This document shows positions 35,894-48,386 of a DNA stretch of 64,000 bases, in pieces. The number at the start of each line of letters is the position of its first letter. Positions within the stretch are counted from its first letter, which is position 1. The DNA lies in contig NZ_JACJSA010000021.1 of NCBI RefSeq assembly GCF_014697545.1, positions 62,001-126,000 of the forward strand. Direction: 5' to 3'. The DNA is from Oscillatoria sp. FACHB-1407. Lineage in GTDB: Bacteria > Cyanobacteriota > Cyanobacteriia > Elainellales > Elainellaceae. The notes under the pieces were generated by a model. The model worked only from the letters and a program-made list of their open reading frames with translations. It was not told the DNA's origin and searched no databases. Made by a program: the position numbers and the translations under genes.

Positions 35894-36616
35894 ATGACCA
35901 TAACCATTCAGCAGGCATTCAATAGAGCGGCACTCGATTACGACTCAACCCGCCGAATGCTCATTCCTTGTTTCGATGAATTTTACGGAACAGTCGTTGA
36001 GGTCATTTCCGGGAGTTACTCAACTGGGGAAACCGCTTCGCATCGTGCAACCCCTTTGCAGGTTTTAGATTTAGGCGCAGGCACAGGCTTATGTGCAGCG
36101 ATGGTACAGGCTGCTTTTCCCCATGCGGAGTTTACCCTGCTGGATATCGCTGAAGAGATGCTACAACAGGCGAAATTGCGCTTCGATCGCCTGGGCAAGC
36201 CTCCTACGATTCGGGTTGGCAGCTATCTGAAATTAGCGTTGGGTGAAGGCTACGACGTGGTGATCTCGGCATTGTCGATTCACCATTTGAGTGACCCTGA
36301 AAAGCAACAGTTATACCAGCGAGTGTATGAGGCGTTGGCTCCGGGTGGCATATTTATCAACGCTGACCAGGTGTTGGGCAAGACTCCAGAAATGGAGGAG
36401 TACTATCAACAGCAGTGGTTAAAAGCGGTCAAGGCATCCGATATTCCCGAACTGGATTTGCGGGCGGCACAACATCGGATGACCTTTGATCGCCCTGCGA
36501 CATTAGATGCCCAATTAGCCTGGTTAGACGCGATCGGCTTTGAGCAAGTCGATTGCTGGTACAAAAACTTTCGCTTTGCGGTGTTTGGAGGTCGTCGTGG
36601 CGGTTCACCCAACTGA
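35894..36616 (+). CDS. Class I SAM-dependent methyltransferase
   Basis: A 240-residue Rossmann-fold methyltransferase. Motif I reads VLDLGAGTGLCAAMV (about 60-74), motif II EFTLLDIAEEMLQQA, and the later YDVVISALSIHHL and LAPGGIFINADQV correspond to motifs IV and VI. Substrate-specific parts at both ends do not identify a target. GAGGGA lies eight bases before the ATG. It follows the ABM-domain gene closely, so the pair may act on one small metabolite; that is inference. Confidence 0.9.
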   Translation: MTITIQQAFNRAALDYDSTRRMLIPCFDEFYGTVVEVISGSYSTGETASHRATPLQVLDLGAGTGLCAAMVQAAFPHAEFTLLDIAEEMLQQAKLRFDRLGKPPTIRVGSYLKLALGEGYDVVISALSIHHLSDPEKQQLYQRVYEALAPGGIFINADQVLGKTPEMEEYYQQQWLKAVKASDIPELDLRAAQHRMTFDRPATLDAQLAWLDAIGFEQVDCWYKNFRFAVFGGRRGGSPN

Positions 36617-36660
36617 ATGACCAGGCTAGAGGATGCCTGGAGTCCATCGCACTGACATAC

Positions 36661-36775
36661 TACGTTGTAATACAGCTTCGGTCAACAAGCTTAGGACAGA
36701 AGCAATGGCTCAAACCCTGATTCTGGAAGAGCTTTCTGACTCGCCTCCGCCCCAGCGAATGGGGCTACGGCTATA
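36661..36775. repeat. 115-bp paired repeat, copy A
   Basis: Matches 41793-41908 at about four bases in five by eye, with a single-base gap. The copy holds an open frame from an ATG at 36705 (MAQTLILEELSDSPPPQRMG) that runs on to 36860 and into the acetyltransferase start; in copy B the same frame meets a TAG. It could be a degenerate small gene or a dispersed element. Confidence 0.6.
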
Positions 36776-36798
36776 CACCTGGATCGAGGCAAGTGTGT

Positions 36799-37344
36799 AT
36801 GATTCAGCAGCCCATACTCAAAACCCAACGGCTCCTCTTACGTCCGTTTGTGCTAGATGATGCACCGATAGTACAACAGTTGGCGGGCGATCGCGACATT
36901 GCAGCAATGACGCTCTCGATTCCCCATCCCTATCCATTGCATGTCGCGGAGGAGTGGATCAAAACCCATGCTGCCCGATTTGAGCAGGGCACTGAGGTCA
37001 ATTATGCGATCGTCTTACAAAACCAAAATCGCTTGTGTGGGGCGATCGGGCTGGGGATTGATCCGGTGAACCGCCACGCTGAGTTGGGATATTGGATCGG
37101 TAAACCCAATTGGGGCAAGGGAATCTGTACCGAAGCGGGTGAAGCCATTCTACAGTATGGCTTTGAGCAACTGGAGTTACATCGTATTCACTCTACTCAC
37201 TTTGCCTGCAATCCAGCATCGGGACGAGTCATGCAAAAAATTGGGATGCACCAGGAGGGCTATCGTCCCCAATATTTCTTGAAGTGGGGCGAATTCAAGG
37301 ACATTGTGCAGTACGGCATCGTAAAAAGGGACTGGCAAGCTTAG
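36799..37344 (+). CDS. GNAT-family N-acetyltransferase
   Basis: A 181-residue acetyltransferase of the RimJ/RimL-like (Acetyltransf_3) group. It starts [20 protein letters not shown], has [20 protein letters not shown], whose GKPNWGKG segment is the acetyl-CoA loop, and ends with the family's [20 protein letters not shown] and IGMHQEG. The ATG at 36799 is preferred to a GTG at 36793. Its stop overlaps the stop of the convergent proB gene by four bases. The acceptor may be a protein N-terminus, an amino sugar or a drug; the sequence does not say. Confidence 0.9.
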   Translation: MIQQPILKTQRLLLRPFVLDDAPIVQQLAGDRDIAAMTLSIPHPYPLHVAEEWIKTHAARFEQGTEVNYAIVLQNQNRLCGAIGLGIDPVNRHAELGYWIGKPNWGKGICTEAGEAILQYGFEQLELHRIHSTHFACNPASGRVMQKIGMHQEGYRPQYFLKWGEFKDIVQYGIVKRDWQA

Positions 37345-38450
37345 ATGCTCACCACCAGATTGTCTCGATGCACAACGGTTTCTGCTCCCACGTAACCCAG
37401 GATTTTGGGAATCTCATCGGAGTGAGCACCCATAATTTTTTGCAGTTCGTTGCTGCTGTAATTGACAATGCCTCTGGCGATCTCGTGTCCAGTGAGGTCA
37501 CAGAGTTGCACCGCATCCTGGCTTTGAAATTCGCCTTCGAGTTCTTTGATGCCCGCGGCTAACAGAGACTTACCCAGTTCAGCGATCGCTTTCACCGCTC
37601 CATTATCGAGATAGAGTTTGCCCGCAGGCACTAACCCGTGGGCAATCCAGCGTTTGCGAGCGTTAAAGTGTTGGGGTTCTGGCTCAAACTGGGTTCCCAA
37701 CGGTTCGCCCTGCAAAATACGCTCAATGTTCTGGGGCGATCGCCCCTCGGTAATCACCGTACGGACTCCCGCATTCATGGCAATTTTTGCCGCTGCGATC
37801 TTGGTTACCATCCCCCCTGTCCCCCAATTGGAGCCGCGATCGCCCACTTCTACCTGCTCTTGCAATGCCTGAATGCTGTTGACCAGGGTGATGGGTTGAG
37901 CGTTGGGATTCGAGCGGGGATCAGCCGAATAGAGGCGATCGACATCCGTCAGCAAAAACAGCCAATCTGCCTCAACCAGACTAGCAACCAACGCCGACAG
38001 GGTATCGTTATCGCCAAATTTCAACTCCTCCACCGCCAGGGTATCGTTCTCATTGACGATGGGAATTACCCCCAGTTTCAGTAGCTGTCGAAATGTGCGG
38101 TAGGCGTTGACATAGCGGCTACGCTGCACCAGATCGCTGCGCGTCAGGAGCACCTGAGCAATCGGTTGTCCCAGGGTGGTAAACAGGTCATCATATACGC
38201 GCATCAACCGCCCCTGTCCTACAGCGGCAACGGCTTGCTTCATGGCGATCGATTTGGGTCGCTCCGTCATCCCTAACCGAGCACAACCCACCCCAACCGC
38301 GCCCGATGACACCAAAATCACCTGATGTCCCTGCCGTTGGAGGTGGCTCAGGGTTTCTACTAAGGCAGCGATCGTTGAGAGTGCTAAATATCCTGTATCA
38401 GGGTGGGTGAGGCTCGATGTGCCGATTTTGATGACTAGCGTTTGAGGCAT
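37341..38450 (-). CDS. proB: Glutamate 5-kinase
   Basis: Phosphorylates glutamate, the first step of proline synthesis. It is 369 residues from the ATG at 38450 ([17 protein letters not shown]). Visible are the amino-acid-kinase fold motifs [14 protein letters not shown] and [20 protein letters not shown], then [15 protein letters not shown], and a C-terminal PUA domain (about 280-365, [20 protein letters not shown]). A start 12 codons earlier (38486) would run into heptamer repeats. It belongs to a same-strand group with the yqeG-like, mltG and DUF3727 genes, but a 626-base repeat-rich gap separates it from the next gene. Confidence 0.96.
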   Translation of the reverse strand: MPQTLVIKIGTSSLTHPDTGYLALSTIAALVETLSHLQRQGHQVILVSSGAVGVGCARLGMTERPKSIAMKQAVAAVGQGRLMRVYDDLFTTLGQPIAQVLLTRSDLVQRSRYVNAYRTFRQLLKLGVIPIVNENDTLAVEELKFGDNDTLSALVASLVEADWLFLLTDVDRLYSADPRSNPNAQPITLVNSIQALQEQVEVGDRGSNWGTGGMVTKIAAAKIAMNAGVRTVITEGRSPQNIERILQGEPLGTQFEPEPQHFNARKRWIAHGLVPAGKLYLDNGAVKAIAELGKSLLAAGIKELEGEFQSQDAVQLCDLTGHEIARGIVNYSSNELQKIMGAHSDEIPKILGYVGAETVVHRDNLVVSI

Positions 38451-38489
38451 CGGAATGGGTTGAATGTGACGTGCTGAAATGGTCAATTG

Positions 38490-38665
38490 TCAATTGTCAT
38501 GGGTCAGTGGTTATGGGTCAATGGTCAATCGTCAGTGGTCAATGGTCAATCGTCAGTGGTCAATGGTCAATCGTCAGTGGTCAATGGTCAATCGTCAGTG
38601 GTTATGGGTCAATGGTCAATCGTCAGTGGTTATGGGTCAATGGTCAATCGTCAGTGGTCAGTGGG
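38490..38665. repeat. Heptamer array with a 21-bp higher-order unit
   Basis: Seven-base units GTCAATG, GTCAATC and GTCAGTG follow each other in a fixed order, giving about five copies of GTCAGTGGTCAATGGTCAAT plus C, with GTTATGG units between some. Because 21 is a multiple of three, all plus frames stay open, which produces artefactual reading frames. Confidence 0.9.
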
Positions 38666-39076
38666 TGACCTTGAACCCAATTGGTCATTTGTAGACCGCT
38701 ACTCGCTACTTCCTCGCGTCATCCCAGTGCAGGCGAGTCTCACTCCCTATGCTCTTTTGCCCCACAAATTGCAAGACGCCAATCCCCTATTGGTGGGAAT
38801 CGACGCCTTACATAGTATTCACAGGGATTTATTCACTAGGGTCTTTATAAGTTACGACCCCATTTATCTATAAGTAGCATCCCAGAAATATTGAGAATTT
38901 CTAGCCGCTTTAATGTTTTCTTTAGATTGTTGTCCGAATGTCTACTGACTTGAGGATTCATTGTGAAGTGTAAAGCTATGTAAATCATACTGCATTCCCA
39001 ACGACCTTTGTAGCGAAGGCGTTTCAAGCGATCGCCCAGGCTAAATCAACGGTTTTCGTAAAAGGAGTGCTGACTC
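38666..39076. other. Intergenic region after the heptamer array
   Basis: About 410 bases with no gene, long repeat or clear terminator that I can recognise. Confidence 0.5.
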
Positions 39077-39595
39077 TCATCGAGAGTTAAGCGATGCCCC
39101 CAGCACTTGAGAGAGCCATACTTCAACCGTGCGAATGGGGTAGCGTCTCACCAACTTCGCGGGATCAACCATCGGCTCCACCAGAATGGTAAACATACCG
39201 AGACGGTTTCCGGCTAAGACATCGGTAAAGAGGCGATCGCCCACCATTGCCACCTGCTCAAAGGGAATGTTCATAGCGGTGACGGCTTGCCGCAATTTGC
39301 GGCGAGAGGGCTTTCGTGCGCCAAGGATATAAGGGAGATTAAGGGATTCGGCAATGCGACTGATGCGAGCCTGGCTGATATTGTTGCTGACGAGCCACAG
39401 TTCCACACTGGGTCTTAGCTCCTGAACCCACTGCTTCAACTCATCCGAGGCTTGCACTGCACTCATCGGCACTAGAGTTTCATCTACATCCAACACCAAC
39501 CCCTTCAGGTTGTTTTTCTGCAAAACATCAAGGGTCAAACTCAAAATTGAGTTTCCCAAAATCAAATCAGGCTCTAGAAGTTTGCCCCAAGACAT
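39077..39595 (-). CDS. YqeG family HAD-IIIA phosphatase
   Basis: A 172-residue HAD-type hydrolase. Motif I is VLDVDETLVPM (about 34-44); the thread continues with LWLVSNNISQARI (motif II) and then EQVAMVGDRLFTDVLAGNRL (motif III/IV), with the metal-binding Asp pair. The family is widespread in Firmicutes and cyanobacteria; its members are related to mitochondrial PGP phosphatase Gep4, so a lipid or phosphosugar substrate is possible. It lies 43 bases beyond mltG on the same strand. Confidence 0.9.
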   Translation of the reverse strand: MSWGKLLEPDLILGNSILSLTLDVLQKNNLKGLVLDVDETLVPMSAVQASDELKQWVQELRPSVELWLVSNNISQARISRIAESLNLPYILGARKPSRRKLRQAVTAMNIPFEQVAMVGDRLFTDVLAGNRLGMFTILVEPMVDPAKLVRRYPIRTVEVWLSQVLGASLNSR

Positions 39596-39638
39596 ATCAA
39601 CAAAGGAGTTACGGGTAGTGGACGAGTAATCAGGTAAC

Positions 39639-40721
39639 CTACTGGACGGAGTTGGCTGGTGCTTCGCGTTGCTGCTCTAAATTATCGTGGATTTGGTCTT
39701 GAGCCGCTTGGTGCTCCGCCAGGGTACGACTGAACACATGGGTGCCATCATAGCGAGCAACAAAGTAGAGATATTCGGTGTCAGTCGGGTTAAGTGACAC
39801 CTCTAGACTAGCAAGCCCAGGGCTGGAGATCGGTCCCGGTGGCAACCCGGCATTAACGTAGGTATTGTACGGAGATGGAGTATTGACCTGGGCAAAGGTC
39901 AAGGGTTGATCGGGGGTCTGGCGAATGCCAAAGGCATACTCGACCGTTGGATCTGCCCCTAGAGGAATTCCCTCCCGTAACCGCTTGGCAAAAACACTGG
40001 CAATCAGGGGACGTTCCTCACCAACGACGGCTTCTCGCTCCACGATACTTGCCAAAGTGACCCATTCCAGCAGGGTATAGGGGCTATTCGCTTGATTCTG
40101 CTCATAAATGGGCAGAGCTGCCTGCTCAAAGCGATCGAGCATCTGGTTGATGACGGCTTCTGGAGTGGAAATTTCTGCCACTTGATAGGTATCGGGATAG
40201 AGAAACCCCTCCAGATTAACAATGTCTGGTGGCAACCAGGGATAGCGATCGCGCGGAATTTGTTGAGTGGCGGCTAAAAATGCGTCCGCCGCAAAAAAGC
40301 CCTGTTCTTCAAAGTAGGCTGCAATTTCCTTCATTCCCCACCCTTCGGGGATCGTAAAGCTCTGTTGAACGACATTGCCCTGCCACACGATATTGGCGAT
40401 CGCGGCTAATGGCTCAGTCGGCGAGAGTTCGTAGGTTCCCGCTTGAAACCCACCCTGGCGATCGCGCAGAGATTGCCAACGTGTCCATAAGTTCCATGCG
40501 TCGGCGGATTGAATGATCCCTGCTGCTTCTAAGTCTTCGCCAATTTGTTGGGCAGATGTTCCTTCGGGGATCTCGATTTGAATGGGCTGATCCGTCGCGG
40601 TTGCGCTGTTAGATGCTGCAACGGCAGGGGAGCTTGCCCAACTCCACCAGAGCCAACCCTGCCACCCACATAAACCCAGAGTTGCAGGCAACACAAGCAG
40701 GTAAAACAACCACTTAGACAT
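39639..40721 (-). CDS. mltG: Endolytic murein transglycosylase MltG
   Basis: Inner-membrane lytic transglycosylase that cuts nascent glycan strands. It is 360 residues. An N-terminal membrane anchor (WLFYLLVLPATLGLCGWQGW) is followed by a LysM-like region with EIPEGTSAQQIGEDLEAAGI, then the YceG fold with TLLEWVTLASIVEREAVVGE, which contains the catalytic Glu, and the signature ADPTVEYAFG, NTYVNAGLPPGPISSPG and YLYFVARYDGTHVFSRTLAE. In cyanobacteria it often neighbours DUF3727 and yqeG genes, as here. Confidence 0.95.
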   Translation of the reverse strand: MSKWLFYLLVLPATLGLCGWQGWLWWSWASSPAVAASNSATATDQPIQIEIPEGTSAQQIGEDLEAAGIIQSADAWNLWTRWQSLRDRQGGFQAGTYELSPTEPLAAIANIVWQGNVVQQSFTIPEGWGMKEIAAYFEEQGFFAADAFLAATQQIPRDRYPWLPPDIVNLEGFLYPDTYQVAEISTPEAVINQMLDRFEQAALPIYEQNQANSPYTLLEWVTLASIVEREAVVGEERPLIASVFAKRLREGIPLGADPTVEYAFGIRQTPDQPLTFAQVNTPSPYNTYVNAGLPPGPISSPGLASLEVSLNPTDTEYLYFVARYDGTHVFSRTLAEHQAAQDQIHDNLEQQREAPANSVQ

Positions 40722-40755
40722 GATTGGTAGCTGTCATTCAGTGACCAGCAGGAAA

Positions 40756-40784
40756 CAACTAAAACGCCTCAGGAGGCTGAGGCG
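40756..40784 (-). terminator. Probable terminator after the DUF3727 gene
   Basis: Arms CGCCTCAG and CTGAGGCG around a four-base loop; read on the minus strand the stem is followed by TTTTAGTTGTTT. It lies just past the stop of the DUF3727 gene and may separate it from mltG. Confidence 0.65.
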
Positions 40785-40814
40785 ATGGCACAAACAATAT
40801 ATAAAGACTAGATT

Positions 40815-41405
40815 CTACTCTAGCTCGCTAAAGAGTTGATCTTCCAGTTGCGATCGCACGGCTTGAAACTCTTCTGGCGAGAGCAATTCTGGCTCTCCAT
40901 CCCCGTTCATACGGGCAAAGAATAGGATTGGTTCGAGGGGGGTGCAAATGGCGTACTCCTGTTCTTCATAGAAGAAGTTTGCCAACAATTGAAACTCCTC
41001 TGAACCCACCAGTGCCTCATCTTCACCCAAGTCGAGCGTGATGGTGTCCTCTTCGGTTGGCTCCGGCAAATCTCCAGAAACCGTCAACGTCAGAGCAGCC
41101 CGATTGAGTGTCAAATCCTGCTCTGCCAGAACTGCCCGCGCCGTACTGAAGATGTCATCAATTTCATCGTCTTCAATATCAACGAGGGTTTCCTCATCCT
41201 CATCCTCATCATCTGCCTCCCAGGCAAAAATCTCGATGGGTGAATCAACCGGGCGCAGCAACAGATATTCCTCTCCTTCGACCTCCATTGAGTTCTCGAT
41301 ATAACAGAGGAGCGATCGCCCTGCTTCGTCCGAGAGATTTACGGTTGGTAAATCCTCTTCACCCTCCATTCCTGGATCTTCTTCATCCATGTTTTGCTTA
41401 GTCAT
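40815..41405 (-). CDS. DUF3727 (DUF1292-like) domain protein
   Basis: A 196-residue acidic protein of unknown function conserved in cyanobacteria and plastids. Two related halves can be seen: LPTVNLSDEAGRSLLCYIEN with EYLLLRPVDSPIEIFAW, and TITLDLGEDEALVGSEEFQL with YAICTPLEPILFFARM. A run of Asp and Glu (about 80-100) links them. No membrane helix or catalytic motif is present. It is upstream of mltG on the same strand, with a probable terminator between them. Confidence 0.8.
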   Translation of the reverse strand: MTKQNMDEEDPGMEGEEDLPTVNLSDEAGRSLLCYIENSMEVEGEEYLLLRPVDSPIEIFAWEADDEDEDEETLVDIEDDEIDDIFSTARAVLAEQDLTLNRAALTLTVSGDLPEPTEEDTITLDLGEDEALVGSEEFQLLANFFYEEQEYAICTPLEPILFFARMNGDGEPELLSPEEFQAVRSQLEDQLFSELE

Positions 41406-41792
41406 GCCATTTACCTCTGCATCCCGTTTAGAGCGTCATGTTGAAATTGGTTGAACCTGTGTTGACAGATTGCTAAAAATTGCTGATTTATAAACCCATG
41501 TTTTTAGGTATTAATCCGATTAAAAAGTCCCGCACAGCAACGTTCATAGTAACTTTACACCAATGACTGCTCCATATTTCTCAAAATCTACTCCATAAAA
41601 AAATTTACAGCATGAGTTGAACCCAATTATTTTCAAACCAATCGGATTCACTCATCAATTGCACTCTAGATTTAGACTGCTTGGGTGAAGCGTAAAGAGT
41701 TGAGTTATGAGGCAATTCGCACCCTCCAATACCAATCTTCTAAAAGGTTCACCCGATAGAGTGCTGAATTAAATGTCAAAAAACGTCCACCT

Positions 41793-41908
41793 TACGTTAG
41801 AAATATAGTTTTGGTCACAAAGCTCAAGGCAAAGGCAATAACTCAAACCTTGATGTTGGGAAAGCTTCCTGACTCGCCTCCGCCCCACCAAATGTAGCTA
41901 CGGCTATA
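41793..41908. repeat. 115-bp paired repeat, copy B
   Basis: Counterpart of 36661-36775. The stretch CTGACTCGCCTCCGCCCCA is identical in both, and CTACGGCTATA closes both. The frame open in copy A is stopped here by TAG at about codon 20. Confidence 0.6.
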
Positions 41909-41978
41909 GCTCTCTTTAATCGCTTTGGGCAGAAAGTATTTTGCCAAAATCCTTCTGGATTCTAGCCAGGAATGCACA

Positions 41979-42060
41979 CATGGAGGCTCTGCCTCCAACC
42001 ATGGCTTCAGGAGACAGAGCCTCCGTCACTCCATTTCCAAGCAGGAGCCTGGAAACGAGG
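41979..42060. repeat. Palindromic GGAGGC/GAGCCT dispersed repeat
   Basis: GGAGGCTCTGCCTCC is followed by AGACAGAGCCTCCGT and GCAGGAGCCTGGAAACGAG. This resembles a palindromic intergenic repeat that I recall from many cyanobacterial genomes. Confidence 0.55.
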
Positions 42061-42577
42061 CTTGTCTGGGATTTGTTTAAAGAGAGCGTGACAGAAGAGG
42101 GATCAACGGGTTTTGAGCTCAGAACGTTGATCCTTGAAACTTCTTAGAGCATCAATATTGCTCAACCATTACATCAATTGAGATGGGTCAATAATCTCTT
42201 GATATCAAAGTTATCAGCCATAGCCAAACAGCGATGAAACAAAATTATAGTTGCACAAACAAAAGCGCACAGTATGTGTTGCTTATATTACTCAGCAAAA
42301 TTAAAGCTATATAGCTAATTAGAAGAGATTTATCCGTACATCACGCCAGGAAAGGGGCGATCGCCCCTCCTAGCTTCAGAAAGATTACAGAAGACAGAGT
42401 AAGGCTTTTCTTTACCAATTCATTAATGAACAGTTAATTTACGTATAAATCAGTACATTACCTCTACGTGAAAATCTAGCTTGTTGATGAAGGAAAAATA
42501 ACTTCCGTAATTTCCGTAAATTCATAATCAGTCCGAGTTGCGTACCGTTAGCACATAACGTTAACTAAGGTTTCAGC

Positions 42578-44209
42578 ATGGCTCGGATTAAGGGTAATTC
42601 TCAACAGAATGTTCTTAAAGGCACTAATAAGAATGATCGAATTTTTGGTCTGATTGGCAACGATACCCTTTTGGGCTTCACTGGCAACGATATTCTCAGC
42701 GGAGGCAAAGGAATTGACACGTTGTCTGGAGGACGAGGCAATGATATTTACGCCATCGACAACGCTAAAGACAAGATCCGTGAACGCAGAAACCAGGGAA
42801 TTGATACCGTTCAAGCTTCTGTGAGCTTTAGTCTGAGCAGCCATCTCGAAAACCTGACCCTTACTGGTAGAGCCAACCTCAATGCCACAGGCAACGCTAA
42901 CGCCAACACCTTAATCGGCAACAGAGGCAACAACATTCTGAATGGAGGAGCAGGCGCAGATCGGATGAGCGGTGGTCTTGGTAACGACACCTACGTTGTT
43001 GACAATGGAGGAGATGTTGTCACCGAAGCCGCAAACGCAGGCACTGATCTGGTGAGAGCAAATATCAATTACACCTTGACTAACAACATTGAGAACCTCG
43101 AATTATCGGGCACAGGTAACATCAATGGAACGGGTAACGCTCTGGCAAACACCATCACGGGCAACAGTGGTAACAACACCCTGGATGGTGGTCAGGGCAG
43201 CGATCGCCTCATTGGTGGAGCCGGAAACGATCTATATTTTGTCGATGATCTGAGCGATGTAGTGGTTGAGTTAGCCAACAACGGCATTGACACAGTCCGG
43301 ACTACGATTGCAAACTACACCCTGCCTGCTCATGTCGAGTTTCTCGAATTTATCGGTGCAACTGGCACTTCTGGTGGAACAGGCACAACAGGCGGCACAA
43401 CAGGTGGCACAACAGGCGGTACAACAGGCGGTGGAACTGCCACAAGCGGCATCACAGCGATCGGCAATGCGCTGGATAACATCATCCAAGGCACTGTTGG
43501 CAACGACCTGATTGATGGAGGACTGGGGGTTGACCGACTGATTGGAGGACTGGGTAACGATACTTACCTCGTTGACCAAACCGCTGATTTCGTAGACGAA
43601 ACCGTAAACGGTGGGACGGATCTGGTCAAAGCAGCTAATAGTTACGTGCTGCGGGAAAACGTTGAGAACCTGGAACTGGTCGGTAGCGGTAACTTCGATG
43701 GCACCGGAAACGATCTGGCAAACGTCATTACAGGCAACAGCGGTAACAATATTCTGGATGGACGTTTAGGGGATGACACCCTGTTGGGTGGTGCTGGAGC
43801 CGACAAACTCATTGGTGGAGACGGACTCGACTCGCTGACGGGCGGAGACGGGGCAGATACCTTTGTCCTGAAGGAGCTAGATGGTGATTTGCTAACAGAT
43901 TTCAATCCGTTGGAAGACAGAATCGCACTTGACCAGACTGCATTTGGACTGACAGAGGTGTTGGGCAGCGTCTTAAGTGCCTCTGGGTTGTTGACTGTCG
44001 CTGACGATGCAACCGCCACGGCTGGCACAACCTTAGCCAATCCCTTAGCCAAAATTATCTATAGCTCTGGAACAGGCAAGCTATTTTTCGACGCTAACGG
44101 TGTTGTGTCGGGTCTGGGCAATGGCGGTTTGATTGCCACCATCAACAATGCCGCAGGAGTCGCTCCTATTCTGTCCAATACTGCTTTTGTCGTAGATTCA
44201 CTGATCTAA
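42578..44209 (+). CDS. RTX-like calcium-binding repeat protein
   Basis: A 543-residue, Gly/Asn/Asp-rich protein. Glycine-rich nonapeptide-type repeats (GGxGNDxY/L) recur from about 25 to 460: FGLIGNDTLLGFTGNDIL, SGGRGNDIYAIDNAKDK, GGLGNDTYVVDNGGDVV, GGAGNDLYFVDDLSDVV, GGLGNDTYLVDQTADFV and GGDGLDSLTGGDGADTF. These bind calcium in parallel beta-rolls. Between the blocks lie LENLTLTG- and IENLELSG-type strands. A Gly/Thr stretch near 265-290 splits the array. There is no N-terminal signal; RTX proteins normally leave by type I secretion through a C-terminal signal. No catalytic domain is visible, so it may be an adhesin or surface protein. The ABC exporter at the start of the window is a possible but unproven route. 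Confidence 0.88.
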   Translation: MARIKGNSQQNVLKGTNKNDRIFGLIGNDTLLGFTGNDILSGGKGIDTLSGGRGNDIYAIDNAKDKIRERRNQGIDTVQASVSFSLSSHLENLTLTGRANLNATGNANANTLIGNRGNNILNGGAGADRMSGGLGNDTYVVDNGGDVVTEAANAGTDLVRANINYTLTNNIENLELSGTGNINGTGNALANTITGNSGNNTLDGGQGSDRLIGGAGNDLYFVDDLSDVVVELANNGIDTVRTTIANYTLPAHVEFLEFIGATGTSGGTGTTGGTTGGTTGGTTGGGTATSGITAIGNALDNIIQGTVGNDLIDGGLGVDRLIGGLGNDTYLVDQTADFVDETVNGGTDLVKAANSYVLRENVENLELVGSGNFDGTGNDLANVITGNSGNNILDGRLGDDTLLGGAGADKLIGGDGLDSLTGGDGADTFVLKELDGDLLTDFNPLEDRIALDQTAFGLTEVLGSVLSASGLLTVADDATATAGTTLANPLAKIIYSSGTGKLFFDANGVVSGLGNGGLIATINNAAGVAPILSNTAFVVDSLI

Positions 44210-47960
<3,751 letters not shown>

Positions 47961-48018
47961 CCGTGAGACAACACCTTCTTTTTAGAGGGTGTTTATAACT
48001 CACCTCATTACTACTAGA

Positions 48019-48052
48019 GCTGAAGCTTTTCCAGGAAGGCTTCAGCTTTTTT
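48019..48052 (+). terminator. Intrinsic terminator after apcE
   Basis: GCTGAAGC pairs with GCTTCAGC and is followed directly by TTTTTT, about 60 bases after the apcE stop. Its position shows that apcE is not co-transcribed with other phycobilisome genes in this direction. Confidence 0.85.
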
Positions 48053-48115
48053 CATGCATCGACAACAAATTGGGCTAGATGACACCAAATCAAATGGTGT
48101 TCAAGACAGATATCG

Positions 48116-48181
48116 GTAGGGGCAGGTTTTGCAGATAAGTGCTTGGGTTTGCCGTTAGTAAACAGCTAAACCCGCCCCTAC
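48116..48181. repeat. Dispersed inverted repeat GTAGGGGC / GCCCCTAC
   Basis: GTAGGGGCAGGTTTT and AAACCCGCCCCTAC lie in opposite orientation about 40 bases apart between the terminators of apcE and the YlqD gene. This resembles a palindromic repeat that I recall from cyanobacterial intergenic DNA; a shorter relative is at 53919-53945. Confidence 0.6.
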
Positions 48182-48303
48182 GAGCGTCCGCATTTGCACT
48201 GGAAACCATTTAAAGTGGTATGACAAAGTCTGACTGGGACACAGCTTCCCAAATCCCCTTCTATTCACTGTCTCGACAGTTGCTACATAACGTTAATTTA
48301 GGT

Positions 48304-48341
48304 GAAATAAAATCCCCAATCCAGTTGTGAATTGGGGATCT
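48304..48341 (-). terminator. Intrinsic terminator after the YlqD gene
   Basis: ATCCCCAAT (48312-48320) and ATTGGGGAT (48331-48339) form the stem; on the minus strand TTTTATTTCA follows. It sits about 45 bases past the YlqD stop. Confidence 0.75.
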
Positions 48342-48386
48342 AAATTTAATCTAAATTCAATCTATAGTCGTTGAATCGGCTTGAGC

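Larger units (their letters stand above)
41406..42577. other. Long intergenic region with repeats
   Basis: About 1.17 kb without a supported gene. It contains copy B of the 115-bp repeat (41793-41908), a GAGCCT-type palindrome cluster (41979-42060) and a HIP1-centred palindrome (AGGGGCGATCGCCCCT, 42353-42368). A 68-codon frame at 41941-42147 lies over the palindromes and is not family-like. Confidence 0.6.

Noticed and set aside
36633-36860. 75-codon gene before the acetyltransferase
   Set aside because: It overlaps the acetyltransferase start and mostly consists of the 115-bp repeat, so I list it as a repeat instead of a gene.
38490-38665. CRISPR-like array
   Set aside because: The repeats are directly adjacent heptamers without unique spacers, and no cas gene is in the window.
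41941-42147. 68-codon frame in the long gap before the RTX gene
   Set aside because: It covers a palindromic dispersed repeat and has no family features.
43271-43579. Cysteine-rich minus-strand frame
   Set aside because: The Cys run comes from reading the Gly/Thr repeat DNA of the RTX-like gene backwards.
47961-48386. apcA/apcB/apcC downstream of apcE
   Set aside because: A terminator follows apcE at 48019-48052 and the next gene is an unrelated minus-strand YlqD gene.
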